Below are positions 36,892 through 46,513 of a DNA stretch of 64,000 nucleotides, piece by piece. The DNA is from Bifidobacterium breve (lineage in GTDB: Bacteria; Actinomycetota; Actinomycetes; Nanopelagicales; Nanopelagicaceae). The position numbers and the translations under genes are program-made. The stretch lies in NCBI GenBank assembly GCA_945881945.1, contig CAMCVO010000001.1, positions 62,001 to 126,000 of the forward strand, in the 5' to 3' direction. The notes below the pieces were generated by a model. It ran no database searches. It saw only the letters and a list, made by a program, of their open reading frames with translations, and was not told the DNA's origin. The first letter of the stretch is position 1. Each line of letters begins with the position of its first letter.

Positions 36892-37953
36892 ATGAGATCT
36901 TTGCTGCCAACAAGAGGCTACGTTCCAAAACCCACAAAGGCATTACTCACACTTTTAATCTTAGGCTCACTCTTCTTGCCAGCCCCATTTGTTATTTTAG
37001 CTCCTGGGGATCCACAAAATGTCCTTGGGTCGGCAATAAAAATCTCTGGCACTCAAACTTATCCAACAACTGGCAAGCTTTCAGTTACTGCGGTGATGAT
37101 TACTGATCCAGATTCATACATAACAGCTTTTGATATTTTTTATGGATGGGTAGATAAAAATAGAGCAGTTCTGCCACGAGAGCGGGTATATCCAGATGGT
37201 GAAACTGCTGCTGAAGCAGTTCGCGAAGGCGCCGCTGAAATGAGCAGCTCGCAGGTAAACGCCACCGCTGCCGCCCTTTCCTACCTGGGATATCAAATTC
37301 CATCAAAATTGATGGTGGTTGGTATCAATGAACAAACTAATGCATACCAGGTGGTTTTGATCAATGATCAGATACTTTCAATTGATCAGATTAAACTTAA
37401 TAATACTAATGATCTTTTGCGATACCTAGATGGGAAAAAAGCAGGAGAGAAAGTTTCTTTGGAAATAAGCCGCATCGGTGTTGGTGTAATAAAAAAGAGC
37501 ATCGATCTATCTCCAAGAGAGGATGAGTCAGCCTTTATCGGTATCAATATTCAAGAACAATTTGATTTTCCATTTGATGTAAAGATAAGGCTGGCAGAGA
37601 CAGGTGGACCAAGCGGTGGTTTGATTTTTGCACTTGGCATAGTTGAGAAGTTAACTCAAGTAGATTTAATTCGTTCTCGAAATATTGCAGGCACTGGAAC
37701 GATTACAACTAATGGGTTAGTTGGGCCAATTGGTGGCATTGCCGAAAAAATTATTGGTGCTCAAAATGATGGCGTAGATCTATTTTTTACCCCAATAAAT
37801 AATTGCCAGGATATAAACAATCCTGACCAATTAGGGGCCGGCCAGGGGGGTAAGGGTATGAAAATTGTGCCGGTTGCCACACTCGCTGAGGCGATTGAAG
37901 TATTAAAACTACCTGAGAATGCCAAGCTTCCCAGCTGTAAAAGCTATGCCTAG
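36892..37953 (+). CDS. PDZ domain-containing Lon-like membrane protease (YlbL type)
   Basis: Membrane-anchored serine protease of 353 residues. It has one N-terminal membrane helix (about 17-36), a PDZ domain (about 150-215, VLINDQILSIDQIKLNNTNDLL), and a C-terminal Lon-type protease domain. The Ser-Lys dyad is visible: Ser in TGGPSGGLIFALGIVEK and Lys in GPIGGIAEKIIGAQ. Homologues in Bacillus and mycobacteria act in cell-envelope quality control. It lies between a small membrane protein and the UPF0182 gene. Confidence 0.92.
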   Translation: MRSLLPTRGYVPKPTKALLTLLILGSLFLPAPFVILAPGDPQNVLGSAIKISGTQTYPTTGKLSVTAVMITDPDSYITAFDIFYGWVDKNRAVLPRERVYPDGETAAEAVREGAAEMSSSQVNATAAALSYLGYQIPSKLMVVGINEQTNAYQVVLINDQILSIDQIKLNNTNDLLRYLDGKKAGEKVSLEISRIGVGVIKKSIDLSPREDESAFIGINIQEQFDFPFDVKIRLAETGGPSGGLIFALGIVEKLTQVDLIRSRNIAGTGTITTNGLVGPIGGIAEKIIGAQNDGVDLFFTPINNCQDINNPDQLGAGQGGKGMKIVPVATLAEAIEVLKLPENAKLPSCKSYA

Positions 37954-37960
37954 GAGTGGC

Positions 37961-37966
37961 TAAGAT
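37961..37966 (+). promoter_or_regulatory. -10 element of the UPF0182 gene (leaderless)
   Basis: TAAGAT, 6 nt (CTGCGC), then ATG 37973. It lies in the 19-bp space after the PDZ-Lon stop, so UPF0182 may be transcribed separately. An AGGAG at 37952-37956 is too far from ATG to act. Confidence 0.5.
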
Positions 37967-37972
37967 CTGCGC

Positions 37973-40894
37973 ATGAGTAATTCTGGTTTTGGTGGGGGCG
38001 GCTTTAACCGCAACAACAATCCATTTGGTGGCAGCGGCATTGGCGGAAATTTCCCAAATCCATTTGCCAATCGTGGCGAGGGTAAAAGAAGAATTAGTCC
38101 ACTGACAATTACTTTTATTGTGATTTTTATTTTGGCTAGCATATTAGTTTCCTTGAGTGGTTTCTATGCTGATTTGCTCTGGTTTCGCTCTGTTGGCTTT
38201 GTTGATGTTTGGCAAACCTCATTATTTACCAAAATATATTTGTTCATAGGCTTTGGTTTAATCACTGCCGCAGTTATCTCACTTAATATTTATTTTGCCT
38301 TTAAAAAGCGTCCAATTTATGTGCCAGTAACAGTTGAAGCTGAAAGTTTAGAAAGATATCGTGCTCAATTAGAGCCAATTCGTAAATTGGTAGCGATTGG
38401 AACATTCCTAGCAATCTTTTATTTTGCTGGAAGTGCTGGGTCAAGATTTTGGCAAACCTGGTTACTTTTCAGAAATTCGACAGAGTTTGGTCAGGTTGAT
38501 CCACAATTTGGTCTTGATATCTCATTTTTTGCCTTCAAACTTCCGATGTGGCAAGCCTTAATTGGTTGGGGCATTTCAACAATAGTTCTAGCAATAATTG
38601 CCGCAGCAGCGGTGCATTACATTTATGGTGGCATAAGACCGCAGGTAAAGGAAGAGCGCACAACTGTTGCAGCCAGAGTTCAACTTTCAATCTTGCTTGG
38701 TCTATTAGTACTGCTTAAGGCAGTTGCATATTGGTTTGATCGTTACGCATTGAGTTTAAAAGAGGGAAGATTAATTACTGGTCTTACCTACAGCGATGTC
38801 AACGCATTACTGCCTGCTAAATCAATTTTGGCAGCAATTGCAGTTATCTGTTCACTTTTGTTCTTTGCAAATATAGTTAGAAAATCTTGGCTGCTGCCAA
38901 CTGCAGGTGTGGCTCTGATGGTAATTGCATCAGTATTAATTGCTGGCGTATATCCAGCAGCTATTCAGCAATTCCAAGTTAAGCCATCTGAATCAAGTAA
39001 AGAGGCACCATTTATTCAACGAAATATTGATGCCACAAGAGCTGCATATGGTTTATCAGATGTTGTAGTTAAAGATTATCAAGCAATTATCTCCACCTCA
39101 GCAGGCCAACTTGCAAATGATGCTGCCACGATTGCAAATATTCGATTGATGGATCCAAATGTGTTGTCTGCAACTTTCAGGCAGCTACAGCAGATAAAGC
39201 CATATTATGCTTTTGCTGATTCATTAGATATTGACCGTTACAAGATTGATGGTAAAGAGCGAGATGTAGTTGTTGCAGTCCGTGAATTAAATATTGATGG
39301 TAATCCATCTCGAAACTGGATTAATGATCACTTGGTTTATACCCATGGTTTTGGAATGGTTGCTGCCTATGGAAATACTGTTGATGCCGATGGCAAACCA
39401 TCCTTTGTAATTGGAGATATCCCTCCAACTAAGGGATTAGGTGAGTTCCAACCTAGAGTTTATTTCGGTGAAAATGTTCCTGATTACTCAATTATTGGTG
39501 GACCAGCAGCAAGTAATCCAGTTGAACTTGATTATCCAGATGATAATTCACCAAATGGTCAAAAGAATTACACATACACTGGTGAGGGTGGCGTGCCAAT
39601 GGGCTCACTCTTTACTCGGTTGTTATTTGCGATTAAATACCAAGAACAAAGAATTGTTCTATCCAATCTGATTAACTCTGAATCTAAAATATTATTTAAC
39701 AGAAATCCACGTGAGCGAGTAGCCAAGGTTGCTCCTTGGCTCACCCTAGATGGCGATCCATATCCAGCAATTATTGATGGAAAAATTCTTTGGATTATTG
39801 ATGGTTATACAACAAGTGCTGGGTATCCAAACTCAAGGGTTGTAAACCTTGCAAACACTGGGGATGCATTAACTAGTAGATCCAACGCAGTTTTATCCTT
39901 GGATGATCGAAATGTGAATTACATACGAAACTCAGTCAAGGCAACTGTTGATGCCTACGATGGCACCGTTTCTTTATACCAATGGGATGCGAAAGATCCA
40001 GTACTTGCTACTTGGAGCAAAGCATTTCCAGGAAGTGTGAAGCCAAGGAGTGAGATTTCACCTGATTTACTATCCCATATTAGATATCCAGAGGATATGT
40101 TCCGTGTGCAACGAGATATTCTCAGTGCCTACCATGTAACAACTGCAGATGCCTTTTATGGCGGACAAGATTTTTGGCGAGTACCGCTAGATCCATCAAG
40201 TTTTGGTGCAAACTCTGCAAACCAACCTCCTTACTACCTGACTATGCAAATTCCAGGACAAAGTAAGCCAACCTTCTCCCTTTACACACCATTTGTACCA
40301 AGAGGTGGTCGTGAAAACTTAACCGCCTTAGCAGTAGTTAACGCCGACGCCGGTGATGAGTATGGCAAGATCACAGTTTTACAACTACCACGTTCAACAA
40401 ACGTGCCAGGTCCATCTCAGGTGGCATCCAACTTTGAGGCAAAACCTGAGGTTGCAACATCCCTATCTTTGCTTCGCCAAGGTGGAGCTGATGTAGTACT
40501 TGGTAATTTGTTAACTCTTCCAGTTGGTAAGGGCTTGCTTTATGTACAGCCAGTTTATGTACGAGCAACTGGTAACACCGCTGCCTATCCATTATTACAA
40601 AGAGTTTTAGTCTCCTTCGGAGATCAAATTGGATTTAGCGAAACCTTACAAGGTGCGTTAGATCAGGTATTTGGTGGCGATTCTGGAACGGATGCATCCA
40701 ATAATCAACCAAACACACCTGTTAATGAAGGTGCTGGAACTAGCCAAGCAATTAGATCAGCAATTGCTTCACTACAATCTGCGTTTTCAGATCTTGAAGC
40801 GGCACAAAAACGTTTAGATGGTGCTGCTGAAGATCGAGCAAGAGCTAGAGTTAAAGCAGCAATTGCAGCATTAATCTCTGCACAAAATAGATAA
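37973..40894 (+). CDS. UPF0182 family large membrane protein
   Basis: Protein of 973 residues with a Gly/Asn-rich N-terminus (GFGGGGFNRNNN), about seven membrane helices in the first roughly 320 residues, and a large extracytoplasmic domain, ending in an Ala-rich coiled region (AIASLQSAFSDLEAAQKRLDGA). Family signatures are DLLWFRSVGFVDVWQT, PFIQRNIDATRAAYGL and RYPEDMFRVQRDIL. The family is near-universal in actinobacteria and its function is unknown; partners are probably the PDZ-Lon protease next door. Full length. Confidence 0.93.
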   Translation: MSNSGFGGGGFNRNNNPFGGSGIGGNFPNPFANRGEGKRRISPLTITFIVIFILASILVSLSGFYADLLWFRSVGFVDVWQTSLFTKIYLFIGFGLITAAVISLNIYFAFKKRPIYVPVTVEAESLERYRAQLEPIRKLVAIGTFLAIFYFAGSAGSRFWQTWLLFRNSTEFGQVDPQFGLDISFFAFKLPMWQALIGWGISTIVLAIIAAAAVHYIYGGIRPQVKEERTTVAARVQLSILLGLLVLLKAVAYWFDRYALSLKEGRLITGLTYSDVNALLPAKSILAAIAVICSLLFFANIVRKSWLLPTAGVALMVIASVLIAGVYPAAIQQFQVKPSESSKEAPFIQRNIDATRAAYGLSDVVVKDYQAIISTSAGQLANDAATIANIRLMDPNVLSATFRQLQQIKPYYAFADSLDIDRYKIDGKERDVVVAVRELNIDGNPSRNWINDHLVYTHGFGMVAAYGNTVDADGKPSFVIGDIPPTKGLGEFQPRVYFGENVPDYSIIGGPAASNPVELDYPDDNSPNGQKNYTYTGEGGVPMGSLFTRLLFAIKYQEQRIVLSNLINSESKILFNRNPRERVAKVAPWLTLDGDPYPAIIDGKILWIIDGYTTSAGYPNSRVVNLANTGDALTSRSNAVLSLDDRNVNYIRNSVKATVDAYDGTVSLYQWDAKDPVLATWSKAFPGSVKPRSEISPDLLSHIRYPEDMFRVQRDILSAYHVTTADAFYGGQDFWRVPLDPSSFGANSANQPPYYLTMQIPGQSKPTFSLYTPFVPRGGRENLTALAVVNADAGDEYGKITVLQLPRSTNVPGPSQVASNFEAKPEVATSLSLLRQGGADVVLGNLLTLPVGKGLLYVQPVYVRATGNTAAYPLLQRVLVSFGDQIGFSETLQGALDQVFGGDSGTDASNNQPNTPVNEGAGTSQAIRSAIASLQSAFSDLEAAQKRLDGAAEDRARARVKAAIAALISAQNR

Positions 40895-40907
40895 CAAATT
40901 CATTTAT

Positions 40908-40936
40908 TTGGGTTAAATGCCCATCTCCTCTAAGAT
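40908..40936 (+). promoter_or_regulatory. Promoter of the initiator tRNA gene
   Basis: TTGGGT (-35, 40908-40913), 17 bp, TAAGAT (-10, 40931-40936). Transcription would begin about 5 nt before the tRNA. Confidence 0.7.
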
Positions 40937-40948
40937 TTATTCACCGAC

Positions 40949-41024
<76 letters not shown>

Positions 41025-41028
41025 ATCC

Positions 41029-43332
41029 TTACTTAATACGTAAGCTATTTAAGACTACAAATAAAGATGATAGCGACATTGCAGCTGCTGCATACATAGG
41101 CGATAAATTGCCACTGGCAGCAACTGGAATAAAGGCTACGTTGTAGAAAAAAGCCCAACCTAAATTTGATTTGATTACCTTCACACTCTTTTTAGATATC
41201 GCCAGTGCATCTAGTACAGCAATTAATGAAGGCCTAATTAAAGTTATATCAGCAGCTGCAATCGCTGTTTCAGTTCCCGATCCCATGGCAATGCTTAGAT
41301 CAGCTTTAGCAATTGCTGCTGCATCATTAATTCCATCACCAATCATTAGTACCTTGCCTTTTTGCTGCAAATTTTCAACAAATGCTAATTTATCTTCAGG
41401 GGTTGCAGAGGCAAAAATGTGGTCAATTGGAATACCCACTGCAGATCCCATTGATATGCCAGCAGTCTCGTTATCACCAGTCACAAGCCAAGTATTGATT
41501 CCTGAGTTTTGCAATCTTTCAACTGCCTGCTTGCTCTCTGGCTTAATTAGATCACCAACCTCAAATACGCCATAAGCCAAACCATCAATAGCCAGGATTG
41601 CAACTGAGTTAGCTCGTTGATTAGCAGCCTCAATTGCTTGGGTGAGTTTTGGTGCAAACTCAGTGGTCGCTCTTGCAATGGAAATTGCAGAACCAATCAA
41701 AACCGCCTTTGATGCAGAGGTGGCAGATGATGGGATACGGGCTGCAACTCCAGCACCTGGTGTGTGTTCAAAATCTGACACATCTACCTTGGTAACACCT
41801 TGTTTTAGAAGTGATACTGAAATTGCTTTAGCAATTGGATGTGAATCTAAACTTTCGATCGATAATGCATATGAAAGCAGTTGTGAGGCTGAAAGGGCTG
41901 TGCTTTCTGTAGTGAGTGGATTATTAATTAGAGTTATCTCAAGTAGCACCATCTGCCCAGTGGTAATGGTGCCTGTCTTATCAAATACAGCATCGGTAAT
42001 TCCAACAGCCTTTTCAATAGAGCGTGGGGATCTAAGAACAATTCCCGATTTTGCAGCTTTACCAGTTGCCACCATAAGTGCAATTGGTGTTGCTAGTCCT
42101 AGTGCACACGGGCAGGCAATCACTAAAACTGCCACTGCTGCTGTAACTGACTTAACAAGCTCTGCGCCGGTGAAGTGCCAGGCGATGAAAGTAATGATAG
42201 ATAGTAATAAAACTGAAGGTACAAAGACCTTGCTTATCTTGTCTGCCAACTGTTGAGCAGGTGCTTTTTCGGATTGCGCAGCCAAAACCATTCGAGTGAT
42301 TCGAGCTAATTCAGTGTCAGATCCAATTCGGGTAGCTTTTACTAAAATATTTCCATTGTTATTTACTGAACCAGCAAAAACGAAATCATCCACTCCAACC
42401 TCAATTGGCGTTACCTCACCGGTTAAAAAGGCGTTATTGATGGTGGAGTAACCAGAGATTACTTGCCCGTCAGTTGCAATGCGATCGCCAGGCTTTACTA
42501 CAAAAACATCGCCAACCTGAAGTTGATCAATAGGAATTACGATATTTCCATTCACGCCCTGAACTTCAACCTCGCCAGCGGAAAGCTTGAACAGTTCAGC
42601 TAATGCAGAGCCAGCCTTACGTTTGGCACGATGTTCTAGGTAGCGCCCTAACATTACAAAAAATATTACTGAGGCAGAAACCTCTGCATACACATTAGGC
42701 ATTCCATCTGTAGATTTATAGGTAGCTAGTGAGTAAATACTCCAGCCAAGTGCAATCAGAGAGCCAAGTGAAACCAATGTATCCATCGTGGGGCTAGCTA
42801 TATTTTTAAGCGCAGCCCGGTGTATCGGCCAAGCTAAAATTAAAACTACACAGATAGAAAGAAGTATTACAAGCCAGATTGAAATTGATGCAGTTGGATA
42901 GTTAATTGTGACTGAGGTAGCAAAAGTGGCTAGAAAGTCATTGGCATAATCAACCAGCGAAAGTAAGGATTTATCTAAATCTTGGTGCAAACTATCAATC
43001 ATTGAGATTGCAATTATTGGCACTGTGAAGATAAAAGTAATCAAAAGCCTTATCCCCAGGTAATTGGACTTCTCAAAGGATTCGCGCTCGCCTTTAAAAG
43101 CAGATGCTTCATAGCCAGCTGATTTGATTGCTTGAATTAAATCTTTCTCTGAAACATTAAGAGGTGCAATTATGTGAGCAGATTCCATAGCCAAATTAAC
43201 GGCTGCCCGAACTCCGGCTATTTTATTTAGCGATTTTTCGACTGAGCCAACGCAGGATGAACAGGTCATGCCCGTAACTGAGAGATTTACTTGTCTGGTC
43301 TTAATATTTTTATCGACTAGATCATTGCTCAT
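41029..43332 (-). CDS. Copper-exporting P1B-type ATPase
   Basis: Cu(+) efflux pump of 767 residues. Order: one heavy-metal domain (GMTCSSCVGSVEKSL, about 20-34), eight membrane helices, the TGE motif (FLTGEVTPIE), the CPC ion site in VIACPCALGLATP, DKTGT phosphorylation site, the HP motif (SLDSHPIAKAI) and GDGINDAAAIAKADLSIAMG. The C-terminal YN and MSxSS residues (AFFYNVAF, AMSLSSLF) indicate Cu(+). The start is ATG 43332, with TAATCT 7 nt upstream; the 20-codon extension upstream lies outside the heavy-metal domain. No copper regulator gene is adjacent. Confidence 0.94.
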   Translation of the reverse strand: MSNDLVDKNIKTRQVNLSVTGMTCSSCVGSVEKSLNKIAGVRAAVNLAMESAHIIAPLNVSEKDLIQAIKSAGYEASAFKGERESFEKSNYLGIRLLITFIFTVPIIAISMIDSLHQDLDKSLLSLVDYANDFLATFATSVTINYPTASISIWLVILLSICVVLILAWPIHRAALKNIASPTMDTLVSLGSLIALGWSIYSLATYKSTDGMPNVYAEVSASVIFFVMLGRYLEHRAKRKAGSALAELFKLSAGEVEVQGVNGNIVIPIDQLQVGDVFVVKPGDRIATDGQVISGYSTINNAFLTGEVTPIEVGVDDFVFAGSVNNNGNILVKATRIGSDTELARITRMVLAAQSEKAPAQQLADKISKVFVPSVLLLSIITFIAWHFTGAELVKSVTAAVAVLVIACPCALGLATPIALMVATGKAAKSGIVLRSPRSIEKAVGITDAVFDKTGTITTGQMVLLEITLINNPLTTESTALSASQLLSYALSIESLDSHPIAKAISVSLLKQGVTKVDVSDFEHTPGAGVAARIPSSATSASKAVLIGSAISIARATTEFAPKLTQAIEAANQRANSVAILAIDGLAYGVFEVGDLIKPESKQAVERLQNSGINTWLVTGDNETAGISMGSAVGIPIDHIFASATPEDKLAFVENLQQKGKVLMIGDGINDAAAIAKADLSIAMGSGTETAIAAADITLIRPSLIAVLDALAISKKSVKVIKSNLGWAFFYNVAFIPVAASGNLSPMYAAAAMSLSSLFVVLNSLRIK

Positions 43333-43339
43333 GAAGATC

Positions 43340-43345
43340 AGATTA
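43340..43345 (-). promoter_or_regulatory. -10 element of the copper ATPase gene (near-leaderless)
   Basis: TAATCT, 7 nt, then ATG 43332, in the 25-bp gap after the rsgA stop. Confidence 0.45.
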
Positions 43346-43357
43346 CTCTTACTTTTA

Positions 43358-44410
43358 CTACCCAGCAGACAAAACTCTGCGAAGGCTGGCAAGCCTTGCC
43401 AGGTTTTGTTCGGTAAAGGAAGGCCAGTGATTTAATGCACAATCTACTTCGTTGTGCGTACAATTTTTTTGGCAGTTTGAAATAGCCTCACGAAATTCAG
43501 GAAATGATGAGATAACTCGTGCAGGTTGAATGTGGGCGATACCAAATGAGCGAACTCCAGGTGTATCAATAACCCAGCCAAAATCTGCTCCATCAAGGGA
43601 TGATGAAAGTGGCAGCGCAATTGCACTAGAGGTGGTGTGACGGCCACGTCCAGTTACTTCATTAACATCACCAGTTGCACGGTCAATTTTTTCAAACAAA
43701 GATTCTGAAGCACGATTTGTCGAGCTAGCCAGTAGGTTATTTACTAAGGTTGACTTTCCAACACCAGAATGACCAAGTAGCACTGTAGTTTTGCCTAGCA
43801 GCACCTTTTGTAACGCAGTCAAATCAGATGATTTATCTATCTTAAATACCAAAATCTCTAAATCTTTATAGATCTGTAAGAAGTCATCACCATCGGCTAA
43901 ATCTTTTTTGGTCATAACAATTATTGGCGTTATCCCTTGATCATATGCAACTGCTAGCGCTCTATCTACTAATCCAACTCTAGGTTCTGGATTGGCAGCC
44001 GCAATGACAATTGCCATTTGATCAATATTTGCCACAATCACCCGCTCATCATTGGCGTGATCATCAATACTTCTAGTTAATGAATTTTTTCTAGGAAGTA
44101 CTGTTACAACTCTGGCTAATGAACCTTCATCACCGGAAATATCGCCAACAATAGAGACTAGATCGCCAACTACAACTGATTTCTTCCCCAGCTCCCTAGC
44201 TTTCATTGCAGTAATAACTTTTTTACCATCTGGGCCTTCTACTAGACATTTAACTCGACCCCGATCAACTTCAATTATGGTTGCAGTTTGGGCTGTTGAA
44301 TAATCAGGTCGGTCTTTGGTTCTAGGACGTGCTTTATTACTTGTTCCAAATTGGCGTGACTTATTTATGCGCACATCATCTTCATCCCAATTGCTTCTTG
44401 ATCTAACCAT
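43358..44410 (-). CDS. rsgA: Ribosome small-subunit GTPase RsgA
   Basis: Circularly permuted GTPase that checks late 30S assembly. The 350-residue protein has an OB-fold (about 40-110), then the GTPase motifs in permuted order: G4 VMTKKDLAD, G1 GHSGVGKST, G3 DTPGVRSFG. It ends with a zinc knuckle CQKNCTHNEVDC. Start ATG 44410 is chosen because it overlaps the aroA stop by 8 bp (ATGGTTAG) and begins the MVRSRSNWDEDDVR region. The longer frame upstream would run inside aroA. Coupled to aroA. Confidence 0.93.
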   Translation of the reverse strand: MVRSRSNWDEDDVRINKSRQFGTSNKARPRTKDRPDYSTAQTATIIEVDRGRVKCLVEGPDGKKVITAMKARELGKKSVVVGDLVSIVGDISGDEGSLARVVTVLPRKNSLTRSIDDHANDERVIVANIDQMAIVIAAANPEPRVGLVDRALAVAYDQGITPIIVMTKKDLADGDDFLQIYKDLEILVFKIDKSSDLTALQKVLLGKTTVLLGHSGVGKSTLVNNLLASSTNRASESLFEKIDRATGDVNEVTGRGRHTTSSAIALPLSSSLDGADFGWVIDTPGVRSFGIAHIQPARVISSFPEFREAISNCQKNCTHNEVDCALNHWPSFTEQNLARLASLRRVLSAG

Positions 44411-45698
44411 CAAGCATCCCCTGCCACATGCCTGGAAAGTCTGACAAGGTTTTTTGTGTAGTTTCAATATTCTCAACGATTACCCCTTCAACAGCCAAAC
44501 CAATAATCGCCCCAGCAGTAGCCATGCGATGATCTTCATAGCTGCGCCAAATTTGAGATGCATTCATTTTGCCCGGTTTAATAACTAGATCTCCTGGCCC
44601 TTCAATAACTGAGCCACCTAAGTTATTGATCTCATTAGCGAGTGCTGCCAGTCGATCAGTTTCATGCAAACGTAGATGAGATATTCCTCTTAATGCTGAG
44701 GGTGTTGTTGCTAAAGATGCAATGGCAGCAATACTTGGTGTTAATTCACCAACATCTCCAAGATCAATATCTATTCCATGTATTTTTCCACTACCGGTAA
44801 TAGTTAAGCTGGAAGCATTGAGTTCTACTTTGGCTCCCATCTTGGTAAAGATAGAACGCAATTGATCACCAGGCTGAGTTGTACTTAGGGGCCAATGCCT
44901 GACTTGCACACTTCCACCGCAGATCATGGCAGCGGCCATAAATGGTGCAGCGTTGGATAAGTCTGGTTCAATTACTAAGTCCTGACCAATCAGCTGACAA
45001 GGTGTGACACTCCAACTTGATGAGGTGCGTTGCACGGTTGCGCCGAATTTTTCTAGCATTTGAATTGTCATTTCAATATGTGGAGCAGATGGCAGGGACG
45101 GGCCGATATTTTTAATTGTTATACCCTCTTGGGTAGCTGGTGCTACTAAAAGCAGAGCCGAAACAAATTGACTTGATGCGCTGGCATCAATTTCAACAGT
45201 TCCGCCCTTAATCTTTCCATCCCCGTTAATTGTTATCGGTAATTTGTATTTGTTGTTGTGCTCAACTGAGACTCCAAGCTGCTTCAAGGCAGTAAGCACT
45301 GGTGCAATTGGGCGTTGGTGAGATCTTTCATCGCCATCAAAATAAATTAAGCCAGTTGCAAGAGCGGCTATTGGCGGTAGGAAGCGCATGACAGTTCCAG
45401 CATTTCCAACATCTATTTGAGCTGGCCCCATTAATTTGCCAGGAATTACTTGATAATCAAAGCCCTGATCAGTTTTTATTTGCTCAATCTTGCATCCTAA
45501 ACTTTGTAAACCTTTAACCATCAAATCAGTATCACGAGAAGAAAGTGGTTTTCGGATCCTTGATGGTGTTGTCGATAGAGCGGCCAGAATCAAAGCCCGG
45601 TTAGTTGCTGATTTTGATCCGGGGATGTTAACTGTGGCTGATATTGGCTTACTTGCAGCGGTTAATCCACTGCGAAAAGGAGCGCTCCAGTTACTCAT
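44403..45698 (-). CDS. aroA: 3-phosphoshikimate 1-carboxyvinyltransferase (EPSP synthase)
   Basis: Sixth step of the shikimate pathway, adding an enolpyruvyl group from PEP. It is 431 residues. The N-terminal VNIPGSKSATNRALILAAL and the GNAGTVMRFLPPIAAL loop are clear, and LSNAAPFMAAAMICGG and LRLHETDRLAAL lie in the C-terminal half. By the LGNAGT-type loop it resembles the glyphosate-sensitive class I. The ATG at 45698 (MSNWSAPF) has TAGACT 7 nt upstream. It is divergent from sigR across 104 bp. Confidence 0.94.
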   Translation of the reverse strand: MSNWSAPFRSGLTAASKPISATVNIPGSKSATNRALILAALSTTPSRIRKPLSSRDTDLMVKGLQSLGCKIEQIKTDQGFDYQVIPGKLMGPAQIDVGNAGTVMRFLPPIAALATGLIYFDGDERSHQRPIAPVLTALKQLGVSVEHNNKYKLPITINGDGKIKGGTVEIDASASSQFVSALLLVAPATQEGITIKNIGPSLPSAPHIEMTIQMLEKFGATVQRTSSSWSVTPCQLIGQDLVIEPDLSNAAPFMAAAMICGGSVQVRHWPLSTTQPGDQLRSIFTKMGAKVELNASSLTITGSGKIHGIDIDLGDVGELTPSIAAIASLATTPSALRGISHLRLHETDRLAALANEINNLGGSVIEGPGDLVIKPGKMNASQIWRSYEDHRMATAGAIIGLAVEGVIVENIETTQKTLSDFPGMWQGMLDG

Positions 45699-45705
45699 AT
45701 GTCCC

Positions 45706-45711
45706 AGTCTA
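45706..45711 (-). promoter_or_regulatory. -10 element of aroA (near-leaderless)
   Basis: TAGACT, 7 nt (GGGACAT), then ATG 45698. GGGA in the spacer could also act as a weak ribosome site if the transcript starts further upstream. Confidence 0.42.
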
Positions 45712-45767
45712 CCTTCCGTCATCTAAATCAAATTGGGCATTTGTACTGATAAACCCGCATCTCACCA

Positions 45768-45794
45768 GGGAATAAACCTTTGGTTAGAAGGGTT
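45768..45794 (+). promoter_or_regulatory. Sigma-R/sigma-H type autoregulatory promoter of sigR
   Basis: GGGAAT (45768-45773), 18 bp, GTT (45792-45794). An exact match to GGAAT-N18-GTT. The start codon is only 8 nt downstream of GTT, so the mRNA would be nearly leaderless. Autoregulation is the rule for sigma-R family factors. Confidence 0.78.
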
Positions 45795-45802
45795 TTACCT
45801 CT

Positions 45803-46513
45803 ATGCATGCATTACGTCCATCAACTGGGCAAACTAAAAATTATCTAGTTATTGATAAGACCCCCTTCGAGGTAGCCTTGTCCCAAATGAACAACGAAGA
45901 TTTACTGCCGGCGATTATTGATCGAAGCAAAGAGAGTTTAGAACAGCGCAAATCTAGATTCGAAAGAGATGCCCTGGTATTTACATCTCAGCTATATGGC
46001 GCCGCACTTCGTTATACAAAAAATACACATGATGCTCAAGATTTAGTGCAAGACACTTATGCAAAGGCGTTTACAAGTTTTCACCAATTTGAACCTGGCA
46101 CAAATCTCAAAGCATGGTTGTACAGAATTCTCACCACTACATTTATAAATAATTATCGTAAAGATCAGCGCAGGCCTCAGATTTCAGCAGGTGAAATAGA
46201 GGACTGGCAAATAGCAGATGCCTCATCCCATACAAGTGATCAAGGCAAATCTGCAGAGGATGAAGTTTTAGAAAATATTGCTGACAAGGATGTTAAAGAG
46301 GCCTTAGCTGCTATGCCAGAGGATTTTCGAATGGCAGTTTACCTCTCTGATATGGAAGGTTTTTCCTACAAAGAGGTAGCTGAGATAACAGGAGTACCAA
46401 CCGGCACAGTTATGTCCAGGCTACATCGAGGAAGAAAGCTACTGCGGACATCACTTTCTGCTTACGCAACTGAGCGCGGCTTTGGTAATAAAAAAGAAGG
46501 TGGCAAAAAATGA
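45803..46513 (+). CDS. sigR: ECF sigma factor, SigR/SigH family
   Basis: Group IV sigma factor for disulfide stress, 236 residues. Region 2 (about 50-115) has [35 protein letters not shown] and [19 protein letters not shown]. Region 4 (about 165-220) has [41 protein letters not shown]. The linker is acidic. The first 28 residues precede a second possible start (Met29). Streptomyces SigR has a longer, unstable isoform made from an upstream start, so this region is worth noting. The anti-sigma gene overlaps by 4 nt. Confidence 0.93.
   Translation: MHALRPSTGQTKNYLVIDKTPFEVALSQMNNEDLLPAIIDRSKESLEQRKSRFERDALVFTSQLYGAALRYTKNTHDAQDLVQDTYAKAFTSFHQFEPGTNLKAWLYRILTTTFINNYRKDQRRPQISAGEIEDWQIADASSHTSDQGKSAEDEVLENIADKDVKEALAAMPEDFRMAVYLSDMEGFSYKEVAEITGVPTGTVMSRLHRGRKLLRTSLSAYATERGFGNKKEGGKK

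Noticed and set aside
43333-43392. 20-codon N-terminal extension of the copper ATPase
   Set aside because: It overlaps rsgA coding sequence and the -10 hexamer; ATG 43332 starts just before the heavy-metal domain.
44411-44476. 22-codon N-terminal extension of RsgA
   Set aside because: It runs inside aroA and lacks family similarity; ATG 44410 overlaps the aroA stop in a normal coupled arrangement.
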